From Leucobacter luti (GTDB lineage: Bacteria > Actinomycetota > Actinomycetes > Actinomycetales > Microbacteriaceae), in the NCBI RefSeq assembly GCF_004217175.1, contig NZ_SHKI01000006.1:186001-250000 (forward strand): DNA of 64,000 nt. Reading direction: 5' to 3'. The stretch's first letter is position 1, and each line of letters begins with the position of its first letter. The notes under the pieces are model-generated. The model did no database searches and was not told the origin of the DNA. It saw only the letters and a list, made by a program, of their open reading frames with translations. A program made the position numbers and the translations under genes. Positions 16,629 through 24,370 of the stretch are shown piece after piece.

Positions 16629-16828
16629 GTTGGTGGGGCGGTTTGGTTGAGCTGGTGCGGCTGCCCTGTCGAGGTGCCTGGCGGGGTGAATCTCCCGGCG
16701 TCTGGGCCCTGGCCCCCACCCCGTCACCTGGCGCCCAGTTTGCCCGTTTAAACTGACAGCTGTAGCGCGGGGCCGGGTGTCTCGAGCTTGTTCCACGGGG
16801 CTCGGGGGGACCGGACCTGGAGGTCGTT

Positions 16829-19390
16829 TTGCGCAAGGTCACCTATCAGCCACGTCCGCAAACCGTGCAGGTGTTGCGCCGCTACTTGATGGCGGGGTAC
16901 GACGTCGAGCTGCTGTCGCCGCGCGGCAACGGCGGCACGCGGTTCTTGCGGGAACTCCTGACCGAGGTTCGCGAGCACGGGCAGGCCGCGCTGCTGCTGC
17001 CCGATGTGGGGGAGGAGCGGCCGCTTCCGAGCGCGCTGCTCGCCGCAATCTCCGAGCAGGGGCGTGCGGTCCCCAACGCCGCCCTCACCTCACCGGTCGA
17101 GCTGGCCACCCACATGGAACGGATCTACGGGGGCCGCCCGCTTACCCTGCTCGTGGACGGCCCACAGGCGCTGCCGCCCCTGCTGCAGGCCGCGATCGCG
17201 CACCTGCGATTGAGCTCGCAGCTGCAGGTGGTGCTGCTCACCGACCGTGAGACGTCGGCGCAGGACAGGTCGCCCCAGGCGGTCACCGTGCAGCTGCCGA
17301 CGCTCACGCTTGAGGAGCTGGGCGCGGTGCTCAACGGGGCGTGCGGGTCGCCGCTCGAGGCTTCCTCGCTGAGCCGCGTGTACGGCAAGTCTGCGGGGCT
17401 CGTGAAGCTCGCCCTGGCAATCAGCGAGATCGGGATCATCGAGGGGCGCCTCAAACTCGCCGACGGTCAGTTCGTGGCGACGCAGGAGCTGTGGAGCAAC
17501 CGCCTGCTGCCGATGGTGCGCGGGTATGCGCCGCCGGCCGAGGAAGAGGCGGACACGGCCGCGCTCGAGACGCTCGCGGTCGCCGGGCTGACCTCCGCAA
17601 CCGAGGCGGTCGCGCTCGTTGGGGAGGTGCAGCTTGAGCGTCTTGAGCGCTTGCGTCACGTCGCGATCGAGCCCTCTGGCACGCGGCACTGGGTCACGGT
17701 CACGCCGCCGATTCTCGGCGAAATGTTCCGCCACGCGAAGTCGCCGATGCGGCTCGCTCGGGTGAGCGCGCAGATCGAGGGCGTCACTGCCCGCAAGTTC
17801 GAGGCGCGGTCGTCGCAGTCCCGGGACGTGCACGTGCGCAAGGTTGGGCCGCTGTTGCTGCAGCGGCTTGCGGAGCGGCGGGGCGCCATGCTCGCCGACG
17901 CGCAGAGCGCCTGGCGGGACACCCCGGGAGCTGGGACGGCACTGCGGTACGTCGAGGCGCTCGTGGAGACGGGCGCCGCCGCGCAGGAGGTGCTCGAAGC
18001 AATCTCGGCGGCCTCACGCTACGGCCCCTCCGACGAACAGCGCGCCTGGTTGAGTATCTGGGAGGCGCGCGTGCACGCCTACCAGCGCTCGGACCTGCCG
18101 CACGCCCTCGACGTGCTCGATCGGGCTACCGGCCTCGGAGCGTACGAGGGGCTGGTCGTGGCCGCTCGGATTCGGCTCTACGCGGATCTCGATGCGCTCC
18201 CGTCCGACGCGGAGCAGCAGTTGCGTGCGCGGGATGACGCACCCGTGGCGGTGCAGGCGGAGATGCGCTGCGAGCTGGTGCGGGTGCACTACACGCGCGG
18301 CCGCCTGGGGCTCGCGCAACGCGAGATCGACGCCGTGCCGGTGGGAGAGACTGGCGCGCTGCGGGGCCGGCTGCGCGTGCTCGAGGCGCTCGTTGCGCTG
18401 GGGCAGGGGCGGTACCGGCGCGCGGTCCAGGTGACGCGGGAGGGGTTTGATCGGGCGAAGGACGAGCTCGACGGGCAGCAGATGCGGTCGTTCTTCTACG
18501 CGATCATGCTCCTCGTGGTGGTGCGCGGCCAGAGCACCAGCGTTGCCATGCAGCGCGAGCTCGCTGCGGCGCTCGGTGAGGTGCCGGTGTTCCCGCAGCT
18601 CGCTTACCTCGGGGCGCGCGTCTGCGGGATCGTGAGCGCGAACGGGTCGGTCGATGAGATCCGTGGCCTGGTGCGTGAGCTGGACGCCGTGCAACTGCCG
18701 TCCGGAACCCTGCCGGGCACCTCCCGCCGCTGGGCCGATGCGAAGCTCGCCGCGATGTCCGGCGATGTTGCGCGAGCGGCGCGCTGGTGCTGGGATGACG
18801 CCGTCGAGGCGCGGCGGCGTGGCGGGTACTTCGCCGCGGCCCAGTCCGGACTGTGCTCCCTCGAGCACTCCTTCGACGAGGCGCACGCCGGCGTCGTTGC
18901 CGAGTGGCTCACCGAGATCGACAGCGAGCAGCTCGCCGCCCAGTTCGCCTACTTGAGCGCGCGGGAGAACGGAAGCGTCGACGAGATGCTGGCGGTGATC
19001 CCGCGTCTGGTGCGCACGGGACAGGTGGGGCGCGTGATGCAGGCCTACTGGGATCTGGGGCAGTCGGCCCACGTGCGCAGCGACCCGAAGCTCGCGGGCC
19101 GGATCGCGCGCGAGCGAGAGGAGTTCGGGGAGTCGCTTGAGAACAGCGGGCTCGATTTGCTGCGCGCCGTCGCATCCGAGGCAAAGCTCACCCGGCGCGA
19201 GGAAGAGGTGGCGCGACTGATCGCCGCGGGGCTGTCGAATCGGCAGATCCAGGAAGAGTTGGTGCTGAGCATCCGCACGGTTGAGAACCACGTGCACCGC
19301 CTGATGCGGAAGCTCCGAGTGTCGACTCGGCAGGAAGTTGTGGAGGCCGTGCACGGCTGGGTGTCCGGGGCGGTGGGCGAGGTGAGTTGA
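16829..19390 (+). CDS. Large LuxR-type transcriptional regulator with degenerate ATPase region
   Basis: An 853-residue regulator. The C-terminal HTH (residues ~786-843) reads 'KLTRREEEVARLIAAGLSNR' and continues 'IQEELVLSIRTVENHVHRLM', a clear GerE/LuxR domain. The N-terminal ~230 residues align with STAND/LAL ATPases, but the P-loop is 'LSPRGNGGTRFL', lacking the Lys-Ser/Thr of Walker A. 'LTLLVDGPQALPPLL' sits where Walker B is expected. The middle is helical and TPR-like ('HALDVLDRATGLGAYEGL', 'YRRAVQVTREGFDRAKDEL'). The start is TTG 16829, with TGGAGG 5-6 bases upstream. It is solitary; the surface-protein gene 1.1 kb downstream is a possible target. It may sense by protein contact rather than ATP switching. 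Confidence 0.88.
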   Translation: MRKVTYQPRPQTVQVLRRYLMAGYDVELLSPRGNGGTRFLRELLTEVREHGQAALLLPDVGEERPLPSALLAAISEQGRAVPNAALTSPVELATHMERIYGGRPLTLLVDGPQALPPLLQAAIAHLRLSSQLQVVLLTDRETSAQDRSPQAVTVQLPTLTLEELGAVLNGACGSPLEASSLSRVYGKSAGLVKLALAISEIGIIEGRLKLADGQFVATQELWSNRLLPMVRGYAPPAEEEADTAALETLAVAGLTSATEAVALVGEVQLERLERLRHVAIEPSGTRHWVTVTPPILGEMFRHAKSPMRLARVSAQIEGVTARKFEARSSQSRDVHVRKVGPLLLQRLAERRGAMLADAQSAWRDTPGAGTALRYVEALVETGAAAQEVLEAISAASRYGPSDEQRAWLSIWEARVHAYQRSDLPHALDVLDRATGLGAYEGLVVAARIRLYADLDALPSDAEQQLRARDDAPVAVQAEMRCELVRVHYTRGRLGLAQREIDAVPVGETGALRGRLRVLEALVALGQGRYRRAVQVTREGFDRAKDELDGQQMRSFFYAIMLLVVVRGQSTSVAMQRELAAALGEVPVFPQLAYLGARVCGIVSANGSVDEIRGLVRELDAVQLPSGTLPGTSRRWADAKLAAMSGDVARAARWCWDDAVEARRRGGYFAAAQSGLCSLEHSFDEAHAGVVAEWLTEIDSEQLAAQFAYLSARENGSVDEMLAVIPRLVRTGQVGRVMQAYWDLGQSAHVRSDPKLAGRIAREREEFGESLENSGLDLLRAVASEAKLTRREEEVARLIAAGLSNRQIQEELVLSIRTVENHVHRLMRKLRVSTRQEVVEAVHGWVSGAVGEVS

Positions 19391-19465
19391 GAAATTCTCG
19401 GGGAAGGCGAGCGGCCGTACTCAGGCATTGAGTAGTTCTCACTCTACTAATTGAAAGCCCTACTC

Positions 19466-19488
19466 AGAATGGGAAATAGGCCCATTCT
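19466..19488 (+). terminator. Hairpin 76 bases after the LuxR gene
   Basis: AGAATGGG pairs perfectly with CCCATTCT around a seven-base loop. It has no T-run, so it is either a weak terminator or a binding site. Confidence 0.4.
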
Positions 19489-19511
19489 CGCCCGTACTGT
19501 TGTTCTTGAGA

Positions 19512-19547
19512 GGTTCACAACGAACCAGCAGGTTCGGACTTCCGAAC
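19512..19547. promoter_or_regulatory. Chained inverted repeats GGTTC/GAACC
   Basis: GGTTC (19512-19516), GAACC (19522-19526), GGTTC (19531-19535) and GTTCGGA-ct-TCCGAAC (19532-19547) form three overlapping palindromes in 36 bases. Spacing suits several dimers of one DNA-binding protein; the LuxR protein encoded just upstream is a candidate. Confidence 0.5.
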
Positions 19548-19647
19548 TCGGAGCGGAAAGGGAGGGGCAGGACCCTGGTCATGTCTCTGTGAGCTTCTCA
19601 ACGCTGGTGGATTCTTCGCAACGACGGAGTTGATGAAGCTAGCACTT

Positions 19648-19710
19648 CGCTGTGGCCGACCGATACCCCCATCCCCCATCCCCTCGGTCGGTCACAGCGG
19701 CTTTTCTTTC
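19648..19710 (+). terminator. Strong Rho-independent terminator with no gene before it
   Basis: A 16-base stem (19648-19663 and 19684-19699, one G-T pair) with a 20-base C-rich loop, followed by the T-rich tail GCTTTTCTTTC. It points right. No coding gene ends nearby, so it may close a small RNA or a long luxR 3' tail. Confidence 0.65.
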
Positions 19711-19771
19711 GCAGGCGGTTGAGAAACGCGTCGGTGTAGCCCGTGAATATGACCGTCTCGGTCCGGCGCGC

Positions 19772-19800
19772 TTGACACCGGCCCAGTTCAGAAGTACTTT
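19772..19800 (+). promoter_or_regulatory. Consensus-like sigma-70 promoter
   Basis: TTGACA at 19772-19777, exactly 17 bases, then TACTTT at 19795-19800. Transcription would run rightward, antisense to the 91-residue gene and towards the surface-protein gene. Confidence 0.6.
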
Positions 19801-19993
19801 TCCCTTGCAAGGTCTGTCATCGAAGCCGCGCCGTGATCCCCAATCATCCCCCCGGCGCGATCTGCATCTCCATCGGTGGCCGGCTGGGTCTCCACGGAAT
19901 CCGTCGTGATTCCGGGGGGCCCTGCACTTGCCACCAGTTGCAACCGCGCGTTTCAAGCGCGGCGCCGGGCCCGGAGGGGGCGGTACCCACGGC

Positions 19994-20269
19994 TCAGGCG
20001 GTTGTGACCGCAACCGCCCCGAGGGGCGCATGCCCCAGCAACGCCCTCAATTCTTGCTGGAAGTGAGCGCGGAGCGCCGAAGCCTCGAACGCGGAGTCTG
20101 CCGCGCAGCGAATCATGTCGAGCACCTCTGCGATGTTCTCGCAGTGTGAGCAGCGCGCCGCGTGTGCGCTCTCGGGGTGCTGGCAGCGCGCACGGTAGGC
20201 GGCGACGAGGGCGTCTGAGACGTCGTGAAGGCGCGCGAGCGGATCACCCGCGGTGCTCGCATCGCTCAC
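19994..20269 (-). CDS. Small protein with zinc anti-sigma-like Hx3Cx2C motif
   Basis: A 91-residue protein. 'AHAARCSHCENIAEVL' contains H-x3-C-x2-C, the pattern of zinc-binding anti-sigma factors such as RsrA, and another Cys-His pair lies just before it (RCQHPESAH). The rest is helical with no membrane segment. The GTG start at 20269 has a GGAGGGG site, and TTGACA-N17-TTAAAT lies upstream on the same strand. No sigma-factor gene is in the window, so the anti-sigma role is an inference; a generic zinc finger is possible. It is divergent from the adhesin gene, 223 bases away. Its 3' end contains a perfect 8-base hairpin (19997-20018). Confidence 0.6.
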   Translation of the reverse strand: MSDASTAGDPLARLHDVSDALVAAYRARCQHPESAHAARCSHCENIAEVLDMIRCAADSAFEASALRAHFQQELRALLGHAPLGAVAVTTA

Positions 20270-20312
20270 GTCCCCTCCCCGCTGAGGTCACAGGCCAACT
20301 CGATATCCCCAC

Positions 20313-20341
20313 ATTTAAGTTCCCTCGAACCGGGGTGTCAA
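20313..20341 (-). promoter_or_regulatory. Promoter of the 91-residue zinc-motif protein
   Basis: On the minus strand, TTGACA (20341-20336), 17 bases, TTAAAT (20318-20313), giving a start near 20306 and a leader of about 37 bases. Confidence 0.65.
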
Positions 20342-20492
20342 GGGCGAAAATCTCGACGACACTTGACGAATAGCGTTTTCACAACGAAAGTTAAGGTTGG
20401 AGAGGGTGCACCGATGCTCCCTCGGTCGCTCAGCGAGTGAAACCGCCGGGGTGCGTGTGGGGTCCCGGCCGAACCATCGGGGGATTCGAGCT

Positions 20493-23180
20493 GTGAACAT
20501 TTCACGAAAAACCGTGACCGCGATCGGCCTCAGCGCCGCACTGATTGCCGGGGGGCTTTCGGTCAGCGCTCCGGCGATGGCGGTCGACGCCATCGTCGCT
20601 GACTATGACGCCCTGAAGACCGCGGTCGAGGCGCTCCCGGCGGGCGAATCGACCATCACCCTGGCCGCTGGGTTCGCGCCGGTCGGGGCGATCACTAGTG
20701 TGTCGATCCCTGCGGGGGTCACCAAACTCACCCTCGCGGGCGACGCGGCGGGCACCACCGTGGCCAAGGCGGCCGGTACCACCGGACACCACCTCGACCT
20801 CGTGGGCAACGGGAGCGTGGCGATCGCGGTGCAGAATCTCGCGTTCGTGGGCCTCAACGACCCGGATCCGACGGGGGAGCCCGGCGGCGTTCCGGGCGGC
20901 GGCGTCAGCATCAGCAGCGCGGCGGCGGTCACAGTGGCCGATTCGAGTTTCAATGGGATCGACGGCGCGAGTGGACTCTCCCTCAGTTCCGTCACCACCC
21001 TCGACGTGACCGGGTCAAGCTTCCTGGGCAACCGCGCCAGCTCGAGCGCCGCGCTCGCGCTGCCGAACGGGATTGTCGCGACCATTTCAGACAGCACGAT
21101 CGCCAAGAATCACGGCACGTGGCCGGGGTACTCGGGCGGTGCGATCCGGCTCTCCGGGAAGACGGATCTCACGGTGAACCGCACGGTGTTTGCCGACAAC
21201 CTCTCGACCACCCGGGGCGGCGCGATCGCGTTCCACCAGATGGACGGGCGCCTCACCATCACTGACAGCTACTTTGAGGGGAACACGGTGCCCCTCGCGC
21301 AGACCAACACCTCCCTCAATGACGGTGGGGCGATCGCAGTGACCGAGCGCCCCATCGCGGGCGAGCAAACGGGCCGGACCCTGATCTCTGGGACCACATT
21401 CGTGGACAACGTGGCGGCCGATGAGGGCGGCGCGATCCTTGCCCACTCGGGCGTTGGCTCCGAGGTGACCGTGCGAAACAGCACGTTCGTCGGCAACATT
21501 GCGCAGGGGCGGCAACTGAACTACGACGACTCAAGCGGCGGCGGCGCGATCGAGTCGTTTGGCACACCGCTCACGCTGCTGCACAACACATTTGTCAACA
21601 ACGTGGCCGAGCGCGGCACCCTGCTCATCGGAACGGCGCAGCGCGGCGGCGCCGTCTCCATGTACGGGGACACCAATTACCTCCCCACACAGATCCCGGT
21701 GTTCTCCCACAACCTCTTCGTTGGCAATGACGTGCTCGACCGCAACGGTAACTCGGTCGCGTCGAGCGCGTACCGCCAGGTCTCGGCGTCGAAGGGTATC
21801 GAGTCGCCCGCGGGCGAGCTGCCGCCGGCACCGGGCGACAGCGACGGTGTGCACACTGATCTGCGGATCCCGGCCCTCGAAGATCTTGAGCTCGTCTACC
21901 CGCCGCTCGACGAGGACCGCGCCGCGATCGAACCGGAGACGATTGAGTTTGCCGCCGACGCGACGAACATCGGCGTGGACAACGGGACCGCGATCGATTT
22001 GGCGGTGGTGAACCGGCTCGCCGTCCTCGGCACGGACACCCCGGAGCTCGCCGTGAACGGCAACGCCGTGGTGGCTGGGGATCCCCGCGGGGACGCCGCG
22101 CAAGCGCCCGGGACGCTCCTGTTTACGCCCGGCGACGCGCCGTACCTGGTGGGGATCGCCGACAACGTTGGTCCCGCCGCGCCGGGGATCACGACCGATC
22201 AGCGCGGTTTCCCCGTCGACGACCCTGCCGACTCAGGCGCGCTACAGCAGGCATTCGTGCGGTTCGACCCCAACGGCGGCGACTGGGCTGACTACACGGA
22301 AAAGGCGTTCATTCAGGAGCCGCGGTCCGGGGAACGCATTGTGCAGCGCCCCGACGACGCGGCTCTCGTCTGGACCGTGGGTGCCGTTGGCTCGACCGTC
22401 CAGACGGAACCCGCACCCACCACGGTGCCCGAGGACAAGCGGTTCGCCGGCTGGAACACGCAGCCGGACGGAACGGGGGCGTTCTTCCCCGCCGGCGACG
22501 TGACCATCCCCGCGGGCAACCTCAGGCTCTACGCGCAGTGGGAGGACGACACCCCGAGTGTGGCAGACGGTACGGTGATCGCCGAGTACGTTGACGAGGA
22601 CGGCAACAAGCTGCGCAACTCGATCACCCAGACCGGGCCGATCGGCGATCCATATGTGACCGAACAACTCGCGTTCCCGGGCTACGCCTTCGTGCGGGTG
22701 GAGGGGCCGATCGAGGGTGACTTCGCCGAGGCTCCTGTGACGGTGCGCTACCACTACGAGCAGTCGGTCGCTCCGCCCGCGGGCATGGGTTCCGTGACCG
22801 CCTACTACGTCGACGAGTCGGGTAAAGCGCTGCGCAGCCCGATGACGCAGACGGGCAAGATCGGCGCGAGCTACCAGACGAGACAGCTCTCGTTCTCCGG
22901 TTACTCCTACGTGCGAGTCGACGGGAAGGCCACGGGCGTCTACGGCAGCACCGCCGCGCGAGTCACCTACGTGTACCAGGCAAAAGACGCGATCACGCCC
23001 GAGCCGCCCGTCGTCACCCCGCCGGCTGAGGGCGGCAAACCGCCCGCCGGGGGACTCGCCTCGACGGGCCTGGACCTGTGGTGGCCGATCGGGATCGCGG
23101 GCGCCGCGGCGCTCCTGATCGCGGCCGGCGTGTTCATCCACGGCCGCCGCAAGCCGGGGACCGGCGGGGCCGAGGGCTAG
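20493..23180 (+). CDS. LAxTG-anchored surface adhesin with beta-helix and MucBP domains
   Basis: An 895-residue exported protein. A signal peptide ends near 'APAMA'. Residues ~70-400 form a right-handed beta-helix whose coils repeat GGA(I/V) and FxxN motifs ('SGGAIRLSG', 'RGGAIAFHQ', 'EGGAILAHS', 'STFVGNI', 'NTFVNNV'), reminiscent of Pmp-type repeats. Residues ~588-684 resemble an InlB/Listeria-Bacteroides repeat ('FDPNGGDW', 'FAGWNTQPDGTGAFF', 'LRLYAQWE'). Two MucBP-like modules follow (~692-757 and ~766-832: 'YVDEDGNKLRN', 'YYVDESGKALRS'). The tail is 'LASTG' at ~855, a hydrophobic helix and 'GRRK', a sortase class E-type anchor. GTG 20493 is chosen because it starts the signal peptide and follows GGGGGA. 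A mucin or glycan adhesin role is inferred. Confidence 0.88.
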   Translation: MNISRKTVTAIGLSAALIAGGLSVSAPAMAVDAIVADYDALKTAVEALPAGESTITLAAGFAPVGAITSVSIPAGVTKLTLAGDAAGTTVAKAAGTTGHHLDLVGNGSVAIAVQNLAFVGLNDPDPTGEPGGVPGGGVSISSAAAVTVADSSFNGIDGASGLSLSSVTTLDVTGSSFLGNRASSSAALALPNGIVATISDSTIAKNHGTWPGYSGGAIRLSGKTDLTVNRTVFADNLSTTRGGAIAFHQMDGRLTITDSYFEGNTVPLAQTNTSLNDGGAIAVTERPIAGEQTGRTLISGTTFVDNVAADEGGAILAHSGVGSEVTVRNSTFVGNIAQGRQLNYDDSSGGGAIESFGTPLTLLHNTFVNNVAERGTLLIGTAQRGGAVSMYGDTNYLPTQIPVFSHNLFVGNDVLDRNGNSVASSAYRQVSASKGIESPAGELPPAPGDSDGVHTDLRIPALEDLELVYPPLDEDRAAIEPETIEFAADATNIGVDNGTAIDLAVVNRLAVLGTDTPELAVNGNAVVAGDPRGDAAQAPGTLLFTPGDAPYLVGIADNVGPAAPGITTDQRGFPVDDPADSGALQQAFVRFDPNGGDWADYTEKAFIQEPRSGERIVQRPDDAALVWTVGAVGSTVQTEPAPTTVPEDKRFAGWNTQPDGTGAFFPAGDVTIPAGNLRLYAQWEDDTPSVADGTVIAEYVDEDGNKLRNSITQTGPIGDPYVTEQLAFPGYAFVRVEGPIEGDFAEAPVTVRYHYEQSVAPPAGMGSVTAYYVDESGKALRSPMTQTGKIGASYQTRQLSFSGYSYVRVDGKATGVYGSTAARVTYVYQAKDAITPEPPVVTPPAEGGKPPAGGLASTGLDLWWPIGIAGAAALLIAAGVFIHGRRKPGTGGAEG

Positions 23181-23194
23181 GCGCGGCAGCCAGC

Positions 23195-24181
23195 TCAGTC
23201 GGTGTGCATGGTGAGGCGCACCGACTCGAGCTGCTCGGCCCGCGTGGGGGCGGCGTGCACGGTGACGAGCTCGTCCACATCCGCGAACTTCGCGAACTCG
23301 GCGAGCTCGGTGCGCACCCGCTCCGGGCCGCCGATCGCGGTGTGCGTGAGCATGGCGCGGATCTCGGTGCCGGCCGGGGTGTCCATGAGAGTCGCCGCCT
23401 CGTCGACGGTGAGGTCGCGCTCGCGTCCGCGTGAGAGGAACCGGCGCACCCGGTCGAGCTCGGTGCGGGCGAAGAGCTGCTCGGCGGCCGCGTCGGTCGC
23501 CGCGGCGACGACGTTGACGCCGGCACTAACGTACGGCGTGGGGTGCGCGGCGCTCGGCGTGTAGTTCGCGCGGTAGTGCTGCACCGCCGTGGTGAGCAGC
23601 TGCGGGGCAAAGTGCGAAGCGAATGAATACGGGAGCCCCAGCTGCGCGGCCAACTGAGCGCCAAACAGGGACGAGCCGAGGATCGTGAGCGGCACGCGCG
23701 TGCCGCGCCCCGGGTACGCGTTGACGGCGTTGCGCGGCAGCTCATCCGAGAGGTAGCTCTGCAGCTCCAGCACGTCCGAGGGGAAGCGCTCGGCGGCCTC
23801 GTGGGTGCGGCGGAGCGCGCGGAAGGTGGCGCCGTCGGTGCCGGGTGCCCGGCCGAGGCCCAGGTGAATGCGGCCCGGGTGCAGCTCCGCGAGCATGCCG
23901 AACTGCTCGGCGATCACGAGCGGCGAGTGGTTGGGGAGCATGACGCCGCCGGCGCCGAGGCCGATCGTGCTCGTCTGCGTGGCGACGTGGGCGATGAGCA
24001 CGGAGGTGGCGCTCGACGCGATTGACGACATGTTGTGGTGCTCCGCGTACCAGACGCGCGAGTAGCCCTGCTGCTCGGCGAGCTGCGCGAGGGCGACCGA
24101 GTGGGTGAGCGCGTCCGCGATGCTCCCGTCCGCTTCGACTGTGGCGAGGTCAAGGATCGAGAGCGGGGGCAGCGTAGTCAT
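23195..24181 (-). CDS. Luciferase-like (LLM) flavin-dependent monooxygenase
   Basis: A 328-residue protein of the bacterial-luciferase-like fold. '[14 protein letters not shown]' opens the barrel, '[23 protein letters not shown]' is the flavin-pocket signature, and '[22 protein letters not shown]' with 'GLGRAPGTD' completes the MsnO8-type subgroup. Such enzymes use reduced FMN to oxidise small organic substrates, supplied by a separate reductase. The substrate is unknown. It is convergent with the adhesin gene and lies downstream of the MHS transporter on the same strand, separated by a hairpin, so it is probably its own unit. Confidence 0.9.
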   Translation of the reverse strand: MTTLPPLSILDLATVEADGSIADALTHSVALAQLAEQQGYSRVWYAEHHNMSSIASSATSVLIAHVATQTSTIGLGAGGVMLPNHSPLVIAEQFGMLAELHPGRIHLGLGRAPGTDGATFRALRRTHEAAERFPSDVLELQSYLSDELPRNAVNAYPGRGTRVPLTILGSSLFGAQLAAQLGLPYSFASHFAPQLLTTAVQHYRANYTPSAAHPTPYVSAGVNVVAAATDAAAEQLFARTELDRVRRFLSRGRERDLTVDEAATLMDTPAGTEIRAMLTHTAIGGPERVRTELAEFAKFADVDELVTVHAAPTRAEQLESVRLTMHTD

Positions 24182-24220
24182 GGAGTGTGCAACGCGCCGG
24201 GGGAGTGCGCTATTCCGGGG

Positions 24221-24270
24221 TGCCCCGGAGTGCCCCGGAGTGCCCCGGAGCGCCCCGGAGCGCCCCGGGC
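24221..24270. repeat. Five tandem copies of a GC-rich 10-mer
   Basis: TGCCCCGGAG three times, then CGCCCCGGAG and CGCCCCGGGC, lying between the monooxygenase start and the transporter's terminator. No function is apparent. Confidence 0.85.
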
Positions 24271-24318
24271 GGCCGGGCCCCGGCTATCAGGGCTCCGGGG
24301 GCGGGGGCGGGGCACACG

Positions 24319-24357
24319 CACCGCGGCCGACCCCGGAATCCGGGATCGGCCGCGGTG
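24319..24357 (-). terminator. Terminator hairpin of the MHS transporter gene
   Basis: Long GC-rich inverted repeat (24319-24336 and 24340-24357, one mismatch) about 14 bases beyond the transporter stop. No T-run. Confidence 0.65.
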
Positions 24358-24370
24358 TGATCGTGCGGGA

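Larger units (their letters stand above)
19391..19993. other. 603-base non-coding gap after the LuxR gene
   Basis: No convincing gene is seen; the few open frames are short, lack homology and have no ribosome site. The gap holds a hairpin after luxR, a run of GGTTC/GAACC inverted repeats, a strong hairpin with a T-rich tail and a consensus-like plus-strand promoter, each listed separately. It is less GC-rich than its neighbours. Confidence 0.7.

Noticed and set aside
19451..19633. 60-residue plus-strand frame in the gap after luxR
   Set aside because: It has a TTG start without a ribosome site, and crosses palindromes; no homology recognised.
19833..20066. 77-residue plus-strand frame downstream of the strong promoter
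   Set aside because: No ribosome site, Pro/Cys-rich shadow composition and overlap with the zinc-motif gene.
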